Below are positions 23,401-35,719 of a stretch of 64,000 bases of DNA, in pieces; position 1 is the stretch's first letter, and each line of letters begins with the position of its first letter. Source of the stretch: Prostheceraeus crozeri (taxonomy: Eukaryota > Platyhelminthes > Polycladida > Euryleptidae); contig CAJQUW010005765.1 of NCBI GenBank assembly GCA_907163375.1, forward strand, positions 434,001-498,000, written 5' to 3'. The notes beneath the pieces were generated by a model, which did no database searches, had not been told where the DNA came from, and saw only the letters and a list, made by a program, of their open reading frames with translations. Made by a program: the position numbers and the translations under genes.

Positions 23401-25450
23401 ATCAAATACAGTGTGAATTCCAAAAACAATAATTAGTATTATAATATATATAGTAGCTATTTATAGTACTTTCTTATAGTAGTTCTATATTAGTATTACA
23501 TAGAACAATATATCATAGAACAATGATGATAGTATTATCAGTTCTCCAACGTTATCAAAATGTTGCCATTAGTTCAGGCCTCCCCGGCCAAAATACAAAT
23601 TTTTCTAGGCTTTTAGGTTTTCAAAAATCTCTCGAAATCTGCACGAGCGAGATCAAACAAAAATGGGAGACATTAATTTTGGACGGCATAAAATGGAAGC
23701 ATCATCAGCAAAGCTATAGCGAAGGATGTAAGCCTAATACAATCCATGAAGACTGGAAACAAATGGAGTAAGATGAAAATCAAGTAGGCCTATACATGTA
23801 GTCTACCAACTACGTTCAACTAGAATACTGCAGGTACTATAGTACTGTCCCAAATCAGAATTCCCAGCTAACACACATGTAAATACAAATCTCCTTGATG
23901 TACCACACTATCCCGAAAAAGGATTCTTAAGATGCCCTCACCGATATGCCCTCAAGCAAAGTCTATTATACAGGACTTTTCGACTTTGATGCTTAGAGAA
24001 ATTGATGAGCCAGTCGCTGCAGTGTCGATTTTATCCTTCTAGATGAATTTTGATAACTATGAAGCAATGGGAAAATTCTCCTAACAAATTGTACTTTGGT
24101 GTAAACAACGAATCCTTTTTAAGAGATGAAAGAAGAAATAGAGGCGGGCTGATGATACCGCAGTACATGAAAAAGTACATGCATAGGCTAAACCGTCATT
24201 CAGGCTAAAATTCAAACCGCAAGCCATATCCATTATTATAACAATGACATGAGACAAGCCATTACTCAAAATGATGTATCTTTCAATACGACCGAATTTC
24301 AATTTCGACAGCAAAATGCAGATTCAAAATCTGTTTCACGGCAGGCCTATGTGAAATGGAGAAGATCCTTTTCAAGAACTCATACCTAAAATGCTGCTTC
24401 GTTCCTATGCCGCTATCTAGTTGACTGCTTCTTGACAAGCATCCTTCCTTTCGGTCCATATTTCTCTACAACCAAGTTTGTGTACATACGCATCAGGCTA
24501 ATTGTATTACTTAAATCGATGAATTAATTTATAGATTATTTGCTGGTGTTAACGATGACTTTACTGTGTTTTGTAGGCTCACTGCTATGTAGCCGTTTTT
24601 CATTTGAAGCCAAATATAAATTTATAGTAGAAATGTATTATAGTATGAAATTATTTTTTGTCCATTCCTGCAAATGCGAATATACATGTACCTATTTAAC
24701 ACTATGCATAAGGCTTATATTCGTAGCAGTAGGATGTTGCCAATTTTATGTTGAATTTAAATTCCAATGAACAGACAGGCGAAACATGCCCATGCACGCT
24801 TTCCAAAAGTTATATGTAATTGAGGCAACTGAAAAACGTGAATTGTGGTAAACGCCATTAAAGAAATGACACTATTTTATAGCATGCAGCTACTTTGCTT
24901 TAGGGGGCTGGAAATGGACTTTCAATAAAGATATTGTTGAAATTTTGTTTCATAGGCATTAGAATGATAAGGTGGACCGGGGCAAGCTGTTAACAAAGTG
25001 TGACCTTGTAGAGAAGAATGTCGAATAAAAGCACCTTAATTGACAAAGATGTCCCCTAGCTTTGTTAAAGTATAGGCCTTAATATTCAATTCATAGCACT
25101 ATTTGTAAACTGCAGATAGAATCTATGTTTTCCGTAGTGAGTAGTTTGGAATTTTTATTTTTTTGCCCACAGTATTACTGTATGCGTATCAATTCATCAT
25201 CTCAAACTAAAGGGTCATTTTCACAGTTTTCTGCTTGAGGCTCATGTGTGCTCTTAAGATTGCAGGTTTGTCAATTTTTCATGATTTGTATTGATTTCAG
25301 CTGTAGAGAATTTTGCTATAGGAATGCTATTGTGCAAAATTCACAAGTGTGACGCGGCAAAATTCTTTCCCTGAGGAAGCGTTTTTTCAAGGTGACAAAT
25401 AAGTGGTGATTGGATTCGCGCACGAGTCGACACTGAGAATTAGGCCTAGC
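23401..25450. other. gene-free interior of the insertion
   Basis: No supported gene or bounded repeat. The ORF at 23523-23771 has no recognisable motif. A short AT run with TAGTA repeats lies at 23430-23520. Confidence 0.4.
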
Positions 25451-25454
25451 TTAA

Positions 25455-27317
25455 CCCATTTAAGGCCGCCTATGTAAATATTGGCAAATTTTCTATAAAA
25501 ACGGTGGTAAGTATTTCAGAGTGTTATAATTAAGAATAATATATGATGACCAGTTCATTACAATAACCCTATCTTAGAATTTAAAGCCGTAACGATTTCG
25601 TTACGATGGCGTCATATGATGTCAAAATATACAAATGCATGTTTTTTTTAAAATGCAGCTTATGAATTGCTCCAAGCAAATTCCTGCCGAAGTAATGAGT
25701 CATAGCTACAGCATGAAAGCTCTCCATCATATTTCAGAGGTATTTGTCGAAACTGTGAATTAGCAATTTAATCAGGCCTGCTTTATGCTACTTGTCGTTG
25801 CTGTTTGCTGTGAAGTCGTTATCGTTGAAATGAGAACAAGTTTTTATATTTCGAAATTCATGTCGAGAAATTGATTCTCTTTCTGCATCGACTCCAGTGG
25901 AGACTCCTCGGTCATTCGCAATGTCCACATAATATAGAACATCAAGAAATGAGCGCATTTGAGAGTGTTTAGTATTATGTAGGCCTAAACAATTCTTTTG
26001 TCCCGGGTAGTCACTGGTTTCTGCCACTGAGGTCGATAAGACCATCAGCATGCCTATCAAGCATCTCATAAAAATTCTTGCCTTGAAATGCATCCAGAGT
26101 TTGTTTGTCCTATCTGCGAAGATGGAAATTACCAATATTTGCCACTATGTTGACTGCTTTTTCTGTTTACTGAAATGATCATTCAAATCATATTTCGCTT
26201 CAATCTTACACTGCCTTACGATGTCACTAACCTCTGAGATATCGTTTGAGAGACTTACCTCTCAGACACATAAACTCATCATCGTTTCAAAACTCTGATG
26301 AATCATTTACTTATGGAGGTTTTGTGGCAACATTCATATACCGTGATCGTCGGCATTAGGCCTATTGCATATTTCAGTAACTTCTTTATCCATAGTTAGC
26401 AACAGCTTGGGTATTGTCTTCAGATAGCTACACAGGTTGATGTAATCAAGCTAAGCCTTTATAGATATTTTAAACCAGTTTGGGCCATCTCGAGCTCTGG
26501 CGTGCCCATGTAGGGAGAGACGCATCGTATACAGCCAAAGAAGTTTTGGATTGAAATTGCTCGAGTTTGAGGACATCTTTGTATTCTATGCCCAGGCGAA
26601 CTGGCACCCTGCAATGTTTATGATTATAAGCTATAAGAGAAAATGCTTGAGATTTGATCTCTCTTTCACTTGCTTCCGTACATGAGCTAGCAAGTCTAAT
26701 ATTGAGGAAATTACTACGGCAATTGACTTCGGTTGGTTTTGTGACGAGAAAGCCATAGACTATAAATAGCAACAAGCATTACAGACTCATAAAATACACT
26801 AAGAATGCAATATTCCAATGAAATTGTTCGTTTTCAGTATTCAACAAACATTAGTTTTAAAGAAAATTGATAGTATTCACCACCATTTACTTCATTTATA
26901 TTGTTGCTGTATTTAACATTTTTTTATATCATATTACGCCAGTGTAACTAAAACGTTACGGTTCAAAAAAATTACGTGCCATGTCATGAATGAATATCCG
27001 AGCAAGTATTGATTGCTATTTTCGGTATTTGATGGATAATGAGATCACGCAAATGACATTGACAGTAAATTACATGTGGACGTTCATACACTGGGCCTTT
27101 AAGTATATTAGCAGATTTTAAGCCCATTTTTTGTCTAATTTCGCGATAAAATATAAGCACTAAAAAGTGATAAATTTTGAATTGGCGATTGTTTACCTGA
27201 AAATATGTGATAAATAATGTATGGTAATCAAAATATTGTATCATATGTCGCAAGCTGGAGAAGACAGCAGATTCCGAAAAGTGCTGTAACGAAAACGTTA
27301 CACTGGCGCTAAATGGG
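25455..27317. mobile_element. TTAA-flanked non-autonomous element (piggyBac-like)
   Basis: TTAA at 25451-25454 and 27318-27321 flanks inverted ends CCCATTTAAGGCCGCC and GGCGCTAAATGGG. The TTAA target and CCC termini fit piggyBac; Kolobok also uses TTAA. Inside, GTAACG...CGTTAC palindromes occur near both ends (25589, 26943, 27287). No transposase is visible in 1863 bp. Confidence 0.75.
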
Positions 27318-27321
27318 TTAA

Positions 27322-27989
27322 AATGTCACGCTTGTGATTACAGAACATTTAAGAAATCGTATGAGACTTGGCAGTTTTAATAAAGAGTATTTTTATAAGA
27401 CTACCCATTTCTTTATTTTCTGCACCCAGAAACTATACAAATATTTTTATATTTTTTAGACCATTGAATATTGATACTTTGCGAACTTCTGCCAAATTAT
27501 GTTTACATTATTGTGTAAATGGTTGTCATTTGATCAAGATGAACAATTCTAGGATTTGTATGGCAACTTGCCCTGAGCATGTTGACGCAGTTTTCATTTT
27601 CTGTTTTTACTGCATTTGTGCAAAATTTCTGCATGTCGCTAAGTGACGACTAAAAATTGCTGAGAGTTATTTGCTAAATCTGTCTAGTGCTCTATCATCA
27701 GTGTCTAACATACATTGGAAAAAAATAATTTCTCGATTTAATATGATGCATTTATGCAAGACAGGCGGTCACCCTACTATATAGTCAGGGAATTCGGCAC
27801 CTTGAAATTTACCCACTTCAATTAGATTTTGGTAGCCTATTTATTGACTATCTTGAATAATAGATTCTAAGGGGACCTCGTCAACCAGTCCATCTGATTC
27901 TACCAGGCCATTTGCATGCAAGCCTAAACTATATGAAGAGGTAGAAACGTTCTGTAACTTACTCTGTGATGGTTGATCGCGATTATGAA
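27322..27989. other. gene-free interior of the insertion
   Basis: AT-rich with no supported exon. The ORF at 27368-27646 has no recognisable domain. Confidence 0.4.
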
Positions 27990-28320
27990 TGCATGATTCT
28001 CCCCTCCAACTTATTATGCAATCGTGAGTCAAATATTCAATATGCGTCAAAACGTCTGACTTGAGTCTAATAGTCCAACGTGTCAGAATACCGTCGTGAG
28101 TCAAAAAGTATGACTTGCGTCAGCAAGAACGAAAATCTGGAGTCTCCGAAACCGAAACCGGCGGAAAGTATTGAAAGCATGTAATCAATACATCTCAGCA
28201 AAACTCACCTGTACACCAAATTTGGTGAGATGCGAGCGTGCGGAACAAAGTCCATTTGCGTCAAAAATTCTGACTGCGTCAAAATGTCCAACTTGGCGTC
28301 ATTTTGTCTGACTTGCGTCA
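27990..28320 (-). repeat. right terminal array of TGACGCA/TGACTCA motifs
   Basis: Read on the minus strand, this repeats TGACGCA (about six copies) and TGACTCA, including TTTGACGCATATTGAATATT and TTTGACTCACGA, mirroring the left array in motif content and order. Confidence 0.8.
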
Positions 28321-28830
28321 TCTACTGACTCTAAGGCGGCGTTTATCGCATTAATTGTAAAAGTTGTCCCAAATTTTATGTAGGTGAGACAGGTCGTACG
28401 TTTGATGTTCGGTGTAAAGAACATGAAAGAGCTGTTCAAAACTTTGGTCCAAATAATGCCATAGCTCAACATTGTATAGGTTCTGATCATGCTATTGATT
28501 TTGATGACCATGATATCTTGTCTCGGTGCAACGATTTTCGTGTTAGACGCATCATTGAATCCTCTTTTATCAAGGTCAGTCAGTCTGATGTCATGAATTA
28601 AAATATGGGTTTCCACCAGCCTGATTTGCTGACAGCCAAGCGCGTTGTAAATAGTGTTTGTCGCTGATTTTGTGTACAATGATCCCTTCCCATTTTATTT
28701 CACTTGAGAAGGGAAGCAGTGTCTTCCGAAACGTCGTGACATTTTGGAAAAACATTTCTCCGTAACTTATTGTGGCATATTTTCAATTCATCGATCAATG
28801 GAAGCATATTTTCCTTGAATCAGCCTCACC
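28321..28830 (+). mobile_element. Penelope-like element, 3' part (GIY-YIG endonuclease and 3' end)
   Basis: From 28335 the frame reads GGVYRINCKSCPKFYVGETG, the start of a GIY-YIG nuclease. It continues with a basic R..KEH motif, a conserved histidine (IAQHC) and a catalytic glutamate in RRIIESSFI, stopping at 28599-28601. This is the endonuclease that belongs to the RT ending at 19857. The 3' region carries a hammerhead-like motif at 28701-28738 and ends near 28830. The two halves are separated only by the 8.46-kb insertion. Confidence 0.88.
28701..28738 (+). ncRNA. hammerhead-like motif in Penelope 3' region
   Basis: CAC..GTG outer pairing, a CUUGAGA core (a variant of CUGANGA), stem II GGAAG/CUUCC, then GAAACGUC. 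The self-complementary ACGU would form stem III only as a dimer, as proposed for metazoan Penelope hammerheads. Confidence 0.5.
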
Positions 28831-29617
28831 CTCTACACTGAGTACCTGCAGTCGCTAAACTCTTTGTCACATTTAAGTTACCTCACGATTTAGCGATGTC
28901 TCCAAGTATCCCATGTTACGGCACACTCTCAATGATTTACATCTATGTAGCATCGATTTTACATTGATCTTAACGATTTACATCGCCTTGGTAACAAATG
29001 TGTAATCGTCTTGATATGATGTGCGTGCTTATAACATGACATGAAATAGGGCCTGATATGTTAGGGTGCGCACGCATGCGCTTTTTTCAGTGACACTTAA
29101 ATATGACATGTGCGTTTACTGGTCACGCACGTTTTCATCGCTTTACTGAAGAATGTCTAATTGATCAAAGATAGCAATGTTCTCCAAAAGTTATAGGCCC
29201 TATCTTAAGAGTTTTTAACTTTTGTTTATTGCTTTAATACAATGCAAAAGTATACTATTAAGTGCACGCCTGTGACTGTTCAAAAAATGTTGAATCAGTT
29301 AACATTTTTACTTGAGTCTAATTTTGCAAGCGTGGTTTTGCATATTTCAGATTTTAGAGCCCAAATTGTGCATCAAGTTATCACAAACACAAAATATTTG
29401 TCACACTTACTATGAAGAAAGCATTTTCGGTAGCTGAGGAAATTTGCCTTGACTGAACATGTAGATGTTAAAAATTTTGTATTGAAGGAAAGTCAAGTTG
29501 TTTATTATTAAATCGTATAAAAGGTTGATCAATATATTTCGACTATTACACCATAGCCATTATCAAGAAAAGAATTCATGGTAAATACAAAAGATTTAAA
29601 ATTTGATGTAGAGAATT
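28831..29617. other. gene-free stretch with a possible Penelope tail
   Basis: No supported gene. At 29545-29585 the minus strand reads CTTGATAATGGCTATGG followed by a GTCGAAATATATTG string, a hammerhead-like layout seen at other Penelope ends here. Confidence 0.35.
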
Positions 29618-30371
29618 AGTCCGGGAGCTAGCGTGAAGTTGTGCAGGGAACGAGGTAGTACATAAAACTTTCACATAGCATAGTACACCTCTAACCTACT
29701 GCAAAACTTCGCGTCTGCCGGATCAGATCATTTGCTTTTCAGAAATAGAGAGGATAACACAATCCTATGTATTTCCAGTGGTAAAATTGTGACATTTAAG
29801 GTGTTTTGATTCCATTTTTTCAAATTTTTGCTCATAAAAGTTACACAAATTGGTATTTTGTTGAACTGGTTATTATAGAAATCATCTACAGATCATGATC
29901 TTTCAAATGAGTTATCATTCAGTGACAGAGGATGAAGTAAAGTGTACAAACAGACACTTTTCGTTAAAGTAGGCCTATATCAACAATTTTCCTGAAATTT
30001 CTATGTTAAAATTTGCAGTTACACCAACGAAAAGTGTCTGTTTGTACACTTTACTTCATCCTCTGTCATTGAATGATAACTCATTTGAAAGATCATGATC
30101 TGTAGATGATTTCTATAATAACCAGTTCAACAAAATACCAATTTGTGTAACTTTTATGAGCAAAAATTCGAAAAAATGGAGTCAACACCTTAAATGTTAC
30201 AATTTTACCACTGGAAATACATAGGATTGTGTTATCCTCTCTATTTCTGAAAAGCAAATGATCTGATCCGGCAGACGCGAAGTTTTGCAGTAGGTTAGAG
30301 GTGTACTATGCTATGTGAAAGTTTTATGTACTACCTCGTTCCCTGCACAACTTCACGCTAGCTCCCAGACT
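29618..30371. repeat. 754-bp foldback: two 347-bp arms, 60-bp loop
   Basis: The left arm (29618-29965) and right arm (30026-30371) are reverse complements with only a few differences, about 98 per cent identical by eye. The ends read AGTCCGGGAGCTAGCGTG and its complement. A second, truncated copy lies at 35720-36148. No coding sequence. Likely a foldback transposon. RNA from either strand would form a long hairpin. Confidence 0.9.
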
Positions 30372-30479
30372 ATCATAGAATTAACACTGTAAAGACTTAT
30401 AAACATGAATGATATCTATTATATGTAGAATGAAAAGATATCTGGCAGCAGAAATGTGCTGCTAACCCATCTCTCCCCA

Positions 30480-31190
30480 ACCTCCCAACCAAAAAATTCA
30501 TTATGAAAAATTACATTTACAAGAATTCTTTTAGCCCTTCACATTCAGCTCGACTATTAATCGAGGGCTTAAACTTCCGTATAAAGATGGATTCCTTGAG
30601 TCTTAAATTTGGTTCATCGTCTGCTGTTGTTAATATCTTTATGTTAAATTTTTTATTTTTGCATGTTATTTTGTGATTAAAAATAGATGAGCGAGATGTA
30701 GTTAAATGCTCTCTGATGCGGATATGAAGGGGGCGAATCGTACTGCCGATATGGTTTTGATGACATTTATCACATTTCACTTCATATACAGTATTTCTTC
30801 TGAAGCATAATGTCGGATCCTTAATAGCACAATTTTTGAGTTTACATGTATTATTTTCTCTTCGTTTCCGTAGTATATTTCCCAGTGTTTTTGTTTTTCG
30901 GGTGAGTTTTACATTGATTCCTTCACGTCTGAATATGTGTTTGATTTTTTGTCCAATTCATCATTTATGTAATCCATTTTCAAATACATTACTTGATTAT
31001 TTGTCATCGTGTTACGCCGACGTTTCTTCTTGCTTTTTGAATGTCGGAATTGTATCAGGATAGCCATTTGCCTTGAGTGTTTCGTTGAATCTGTTTTCAT
31101 GTTTACGAAAGTCAATATTAAACGTGCATCTTTGCTTGATTCTTTCTCTTTCATTCTGGATATAATCGATTTTGGATTATAGTGGTATGC
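30480..31190 (-). pseudogene. Penelope-like fragment: RT C-terminus and GIY-YIG endonuclease
   Basis: Minus-strand reading first gives RT C-terminal residues (NERERIKQRCTFNIDFRKHE), then a cysteine motif CKLKNCAIKDPTLC, VYEVKCDKC, the degenerate nuclease motif NHIGSTIRPLHIRIREH, and the C-terminal KESIFIRKFKPSINS. Frames shift several times. The GST..R.LH.RI.EH signature matches the fragments at 21.3 and 56.1 kb but is a distinct sequence. Confidence 0.88.
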
Positions 31191-32939
31191 AGGAGCGCCT
31201 AGCGGTAATTTTTAGGTATTTTCGGTAGCGCCTAGCATGATAAATAATGCCAGCTCAACATCGCATAAGATAGAAGAAATCCTCAGACTTGAATAATGCG
31301 CAATTGATTGTTCAAGTCTCGACATGTCCCTTGCCTGCTATACTGACATAGCATCCTCTAACGCGATCTCAACAGTGAAATTCCAGTCGATGTCGAAACT
31401 CTGATTGATGCTGTTGGTAGCACACATTAATTCAGACAAAACTCCACACTTTTTGTCTAGCTCGACAATAAATGAAAATTTTATGAAGGATGTATACATT
31501 AAGCACATCAAAAATTTTCTACCTGAAATTCGACTACCAGATGGCACTGATGCGATCTTGGTGAAGGTTAATAATTTTGAGTGATTAATATCAGTGCTAC
31601 ACGTTCGTAAATGGCTTCTCAATTGTATGAAGAAGATTATATTGCATTGGAAATTTGAGTTTCCTGCTGATTGTTGGATCAAGTTGTGTAATTGCTGTGT
31701 CTCAACAGCCTGGCTAACATTCGATCAGTGTTAGTTTGATAAAACACCGACTTGAAAATTGCCGCATAAAAAATCGGAAAAATTTCAAAGTTTTTCAAAA
31801 ATAGAAAAATGGAGATTTCTATTTTTCAAACGAACTACAAGTGATACAAAAATTGATATACCACAATATCTAAATTAAGTAGGGGGAACCGAATCACCAC
31901 ATCCAGGACATCAATTAATGATCTTCAGAGCTCGCTGCATTAAGGGCTAAAGTACTGAATTTGAAAACATGAATTTGTCCGTCATAAATGAGTATTTTCT
32001 TGATCAAGCTTTGATTCATCATCTAATTAACAATCTTTGCGAACGTTACATTAACTATTTACCTTCACGAATTCCGAAGAGTTCTCACTGGTTGTATCGA
32101 TTATTATGCTACATGTATCCATTCCGTCAATCACACATTTAGATAACACTTTTTAAATGTTGTTAACGCAAGAGGCATGTTGAAACATGCCTTTCTATCG
32201 ATTTTGTTGACTTAGTGCTATGACTGCAATTATATACATTGAACATCATCTTGTATAAACAATTGCAGGTGGAAACATGGAGTTTCACCTTATAAGTACT
32301 ACGAATTTCTCATCAAAAGGATCACGTGAATACCTCCTCTCAGTGAATAGGTGAGTTCCTGTGAATAGTCGATTACAGAAGCTTGAATCCTTTAAGTGTC
32401 AGATAGATTGCTTTTAATTATCAGTTGAATGCGCATAGATATGAAAGTTAGTAGCATATCCAGCTATCCTCGAGAGATCTCCAGTAAATCAGATTATTTT
32501 AACTAAGGTTCGATAAAGAAAAATTGTCTGTGCACACAGGCCTAATCTCTTCCTGGGGGAGACAAGGATTACCTGAGCTGTTTCCTGATCTCAAGATCAA
32601 ATCTACTATCTTAAATCTTGATGCTGGGATAACGTTCGACACTTTGCATCGAGTAAGATTCTCACAACATCAGTTATTGATTTGAAAGCAGGCCCGATCC
32701 TAATGCACTTCCGAGGTCAACAAAATATGTGGTCCAAAAAGTACCATTAATTTTACGGAAAATTGAACTTTGTTCTCATACGATTTCTACTCATAATCCG
32801 TTGGAAAGCCGACTAGGGAGGAAAATGATCTAGCTTGCACATAAAATATCGCAGAGCAATGTAGACAAAAGCCTGACCATTTTGTTCATCTTTGTTCTAA
32901 TTTAGTTTTGAAATATTGCCATGTAAGATGTCATTGCAC
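31191..32939. other. gene-free stretch
   Basis: No supported exon. GCGCCTAGC is repeated at 31195 and 31231. The ORF at 31338-31682 (-) has no recognised domain. Confidence 0.4.
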
Positions 32940-33388
32940 TAAGTGACATGCCACGCGTGATTCACGCGTAATTACGGAACACCCCAAACATCCGTGGTTA
33001 AGGACATTCTATTCTTCTACCCGCGTACATACGCGCTGCACTAAGAGTCAGAAATCACTTGATCTGATGCTGTTAAAACATGGGAAATGTTTATGAATAC
33101 GCGCGGACGAGCGTTTATTGTTTGCGCGTCGTCTACGGTTGTCTGCGCTGCCGCTTGAACCACGGATGAACCGCTAAGCATGTTCTGTCTTCCCTGAGCA
33201 TGAAATTAAGGTCCTATCACATTGTTTAGCCTCTGATACATGCAGACACATGAGACGCAAAGTCTATATAACAGGACTGCCAACTATACTAACTTATATG
33301 ACTTATATTGCAGCAATTTTAGCCACGGATGTTTGGGGTCATGTGTTCACGCGTGAATTACGCGTGATTGAGCGTGGCATGTCACCTA
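32940..33388. mobile_element. CpG-rich TA-flanked MITE
   Basis: Inverted ends about 60 bp long share GTGACATGCCACGC, ACGCGTGAATTACGCGTGA-like and CCAAACATCCGTGG blocks. TA flanks both ends (32940-32941, 33387-33388), fitting a Tc1/mariner-type MITE. The interior is CpG-rich (for example ACGCGCGGACGAGCG) in an AT-rich setting. About 445 bp, non-coding. Confidence 0.75.
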
Positions 33389-34193
33389 GTTTGATCATTA
33401 AATAAAATATTTATTTCAGGCTCCATTCATAATTCATTGCTAATTGTGATTGTCCAAAAGAGTAAAATGTTTTTTTCGTTTGATGAATTTGCGTGTGCTC
33501 GTATATTAATGAACTTTACTAGGGTATTTTTTCTAATAGTACCAAGCAGGCTACGACTTCTCCAAGAGCCAAAATCCAACATTAATGCCACATTCACATG
33601 ATGACTATGATTTGAATTCTGATGTAGCCCATCATGCCGATATCGCAAGGAGGCCTACCTGATCTTGCCTCTCAGATTTTGCTTCGCAGCTTCTGATGAT
33701 TTTTAATTTCTATCTTCTAGTAGCGACATAAAAATTGCATAGAAATTTTGTGATAATTTATCCATACTCATCAATTAAAGGATCAGACATTTTTTGAAAT
33801 CATTGATTTCATTGCAATGACGATGAAAATATTGTCCTACGATGCGGTTAATTGTTCTCTATATAAATAGGCTGCCTACCCATCATGATGAAGACAGTCC
33901 GCGGAAGTGATTTGGTCATTATCGACGATCTTATGCATTGTGAGGACTGAAAGAAACGTAGAGCGAATTATTAATCAGCTTAGGAGGGTGGTTCCAAATG
34001 GAATAAACTGCCATTCTTCTGAACATGCATACAGTGGGCAATTCCATTTGATCGTACGTTAGATTTTGCAACATATTTCTGTGTACATATATTTTGATAG
34101 AAGAAGGATATTTATTAGCAGCTGCTACCATGAACCTGCAAAACTCTTATAGTTGATGTGTGCAGATTAATCTTGATTGTTTCTTTCAAATAT
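33389..34193. other. gene-free stretch
   Basis: AT-rich with no supported exon or repeat end. Confidence 0.4.
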
Positions 34194-34451
34194 AGGAGAA
34201 AAAATGTTCAAAGCCACCGTTCGTACGTTTCACTAAGGAGACACGAAAAGCACTTACCATGGCTATCAAATTCCTGCTCTCCTACAATTGATGGAAAGAT
34301 AATATTTCCCAGAAATATAATTGATGATCAACTTTACTGCAGAGTTATCATGATCAAGCAACTAGATGAGTTTATGAAAGATTTAAAAACGTCCGTACGT
34401 TTTAGTGATGAAAATTTTTCGGAAAATTTTGAAAGCCTTGATTTTTTGTGA
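34194..34451 (+). CDS. possible exon, hypothetical
   Basis: A polypyrimidine stretch ending TTTCTTTCAAATATAG precedes an open frame to 34451. The frame encodes about 85 residues, basic at the start (RRKNVQSHRSYVSLRRHEKH) and acidic/aromatic at the end. No domain, neighbour exon or polyadenylation signal supports it. It could be chance. Confidence 0.18.
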   Translation, partial: RRKNVQSHRSYVSLRRHEKHLPWLSNSCSPTIDGKIIFPRNIIDDQLYCRVIMIKQLDEFMKDLKTSVRFSDENFSENFESLDFL

Positions 34452-34959
34452 TAGGCCGTATAATTTGACCGCATCCACAGCCGAGGCATGGATATATCAA
34501 TAGAATTGTTCTAAAGCTCTTGATTTCATCATATAATTTCGATTAAAACGATCGTTAATAGCAATGCGAATCCCGTCCGCGAAATTTTGAGCATTCCTTT
34601 GCCACCAGGGGCTTGTGCTAATTTGTTAGCATTTTTAATTATTACACAGACTTTTGGGATAACGTGAATTTTTTTCTTTTACAATAAGGGTATAATTTTA
34701 TGCAATGTGAAAGAAGCTATAGAACAAAAATAATGCAATTTATTTTGGAGTTTGCTTATAGCTTAAAAGTTAAGCTTCATAAAGCAGCGTTGATTATAGT
34801 GATACAAATTCTCCATGTGTTGATGAACATGTGAAGCATAAGCACAAAGTCCACGCAGCATTATACATGAGCGACCCTATTGGAAGATATGTTAAGACTG
34901 TAAACTCGTGAGATATTTGGAAACTAAAGGTATCTGGATGTGATGAGTAAAAGAATTTA
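34452..34959. other. gene-free stretch
   Basis: No feature recognised. Confidence 0.4.
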
Positions 34960-35204
34960 TATTTCACAGTGCTATAATCTCTATGATTATTGCTTCCATA
35001 ATATAGTTTATGCTTTCCAAAGTGTGCATAAATTTCAATGAGTGCAATAAACAGTCTTTATTACACTCCTTCATTGAAATACATTAGCACATAGAAAGTT
35101 TTTCATCCTTGTTGATGAGATAAATCTGCATGTACAATGGACAGAGAAGCAGGCTATCTGATTTCAAAATTGCTTTGGTTTGATTTTCAAATCATGTTAA
35201 GGAT
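34960..35204 (+). repeat. direct repeat C, copy 1
   Basis: Near-identical to 63735-64000, with a short indel where copy 2 has extra bases near 63893-63925. Shared blocks include TTCACAGTGCTATAATCTCT and ATGGACAGAGAAGCAGGC. The identity may run further, because copy 2 is cut by the window edge. Confidence 0.85.
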
Positions 35205-35719
35205 CATGATCATAGATTCTGGTAGTTCTGTGAAATATAAAGTTACTTACAGAACTCGTGCAAAGATATCGGGCTCGTGTATAGACATGTTGATCTCAAA
35301 GAATGCAATAAAGCTGGATACTTTGCACTTGTTGTGTAAATAACTAATCTGTGATGGCTTTTAACTTCTGGCGCATTGTCATTGAGGGCAAACTGCACGT
35401 CTTCCATTTCTTGTTCAGATGGCTCAGATAGTTCCAAATGAATTTCACACATTTCCTGATGATTCGAAGTCATTTTCATCGCAGGGATAAACTCATCAAA
35501 GGAGGTGAAAGGATGGTGAAAGATCGACCACACATGAAGCACTTAGTTGTGCATTTAACAATGAAAATTTCAGGCGGTGCGTGTTGCTATCTATACACTG
35601 GCCTGTCGAATCGGTGTCATCAAACGTCAGACACAATCTAGACATCTCATCATCATAGCACGCACAAACGACTTCAAAAGAGATTGTAAGATCCATATAG
35701 TAGGGATATGTAGGGAATT
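35205..35719. other. gene-free stretch
   Basis: Overlapping short ORFs on both strands (35243-35696) have no motif or splice support. Confidence 0.4.

Larger units (their letters stand above)
19858..28320. mobile_element. 8.46-kb insertion splitting the Penelope element
   Basis: The left end is TGACGCAAGTCGGACAATTT and the right end is the inverted counterpart, TGACGCAAGTCAGACAAAAT when read inward. Both ends carry further copies of TGACGCA and TTTGACTCA for about 270 bp (left to about 20130, right from about 27990). The flanks are consecutive parts of one Penelope gene. I found no target duplication and no transposase. The interior holds other elements (a Penelope fragment, hammerhead-like motifs, a TTAA element), so much of the length is later nesting. 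Superfamily unknown. Confidence 0.75.

Noticed and set aside
26470-26775. 101-codon minus-strand ORF as a gene
   Set aside because: It lies inside the TTAA element, has no motif and no splice context.
19858-28320. Two independent small insertions instead of one large element
   Set aside because: Both inner edges abut consecutive parts of the same Penelope gene and the arrays are inverted relative to each other, so one insertion is simpler; kept as the main way to refute.
28299-28679. 126-codon minus-strand ORF
   Set aside because: It lies opposite the Penelope GIY-YIG frame, which explains the open stretch.
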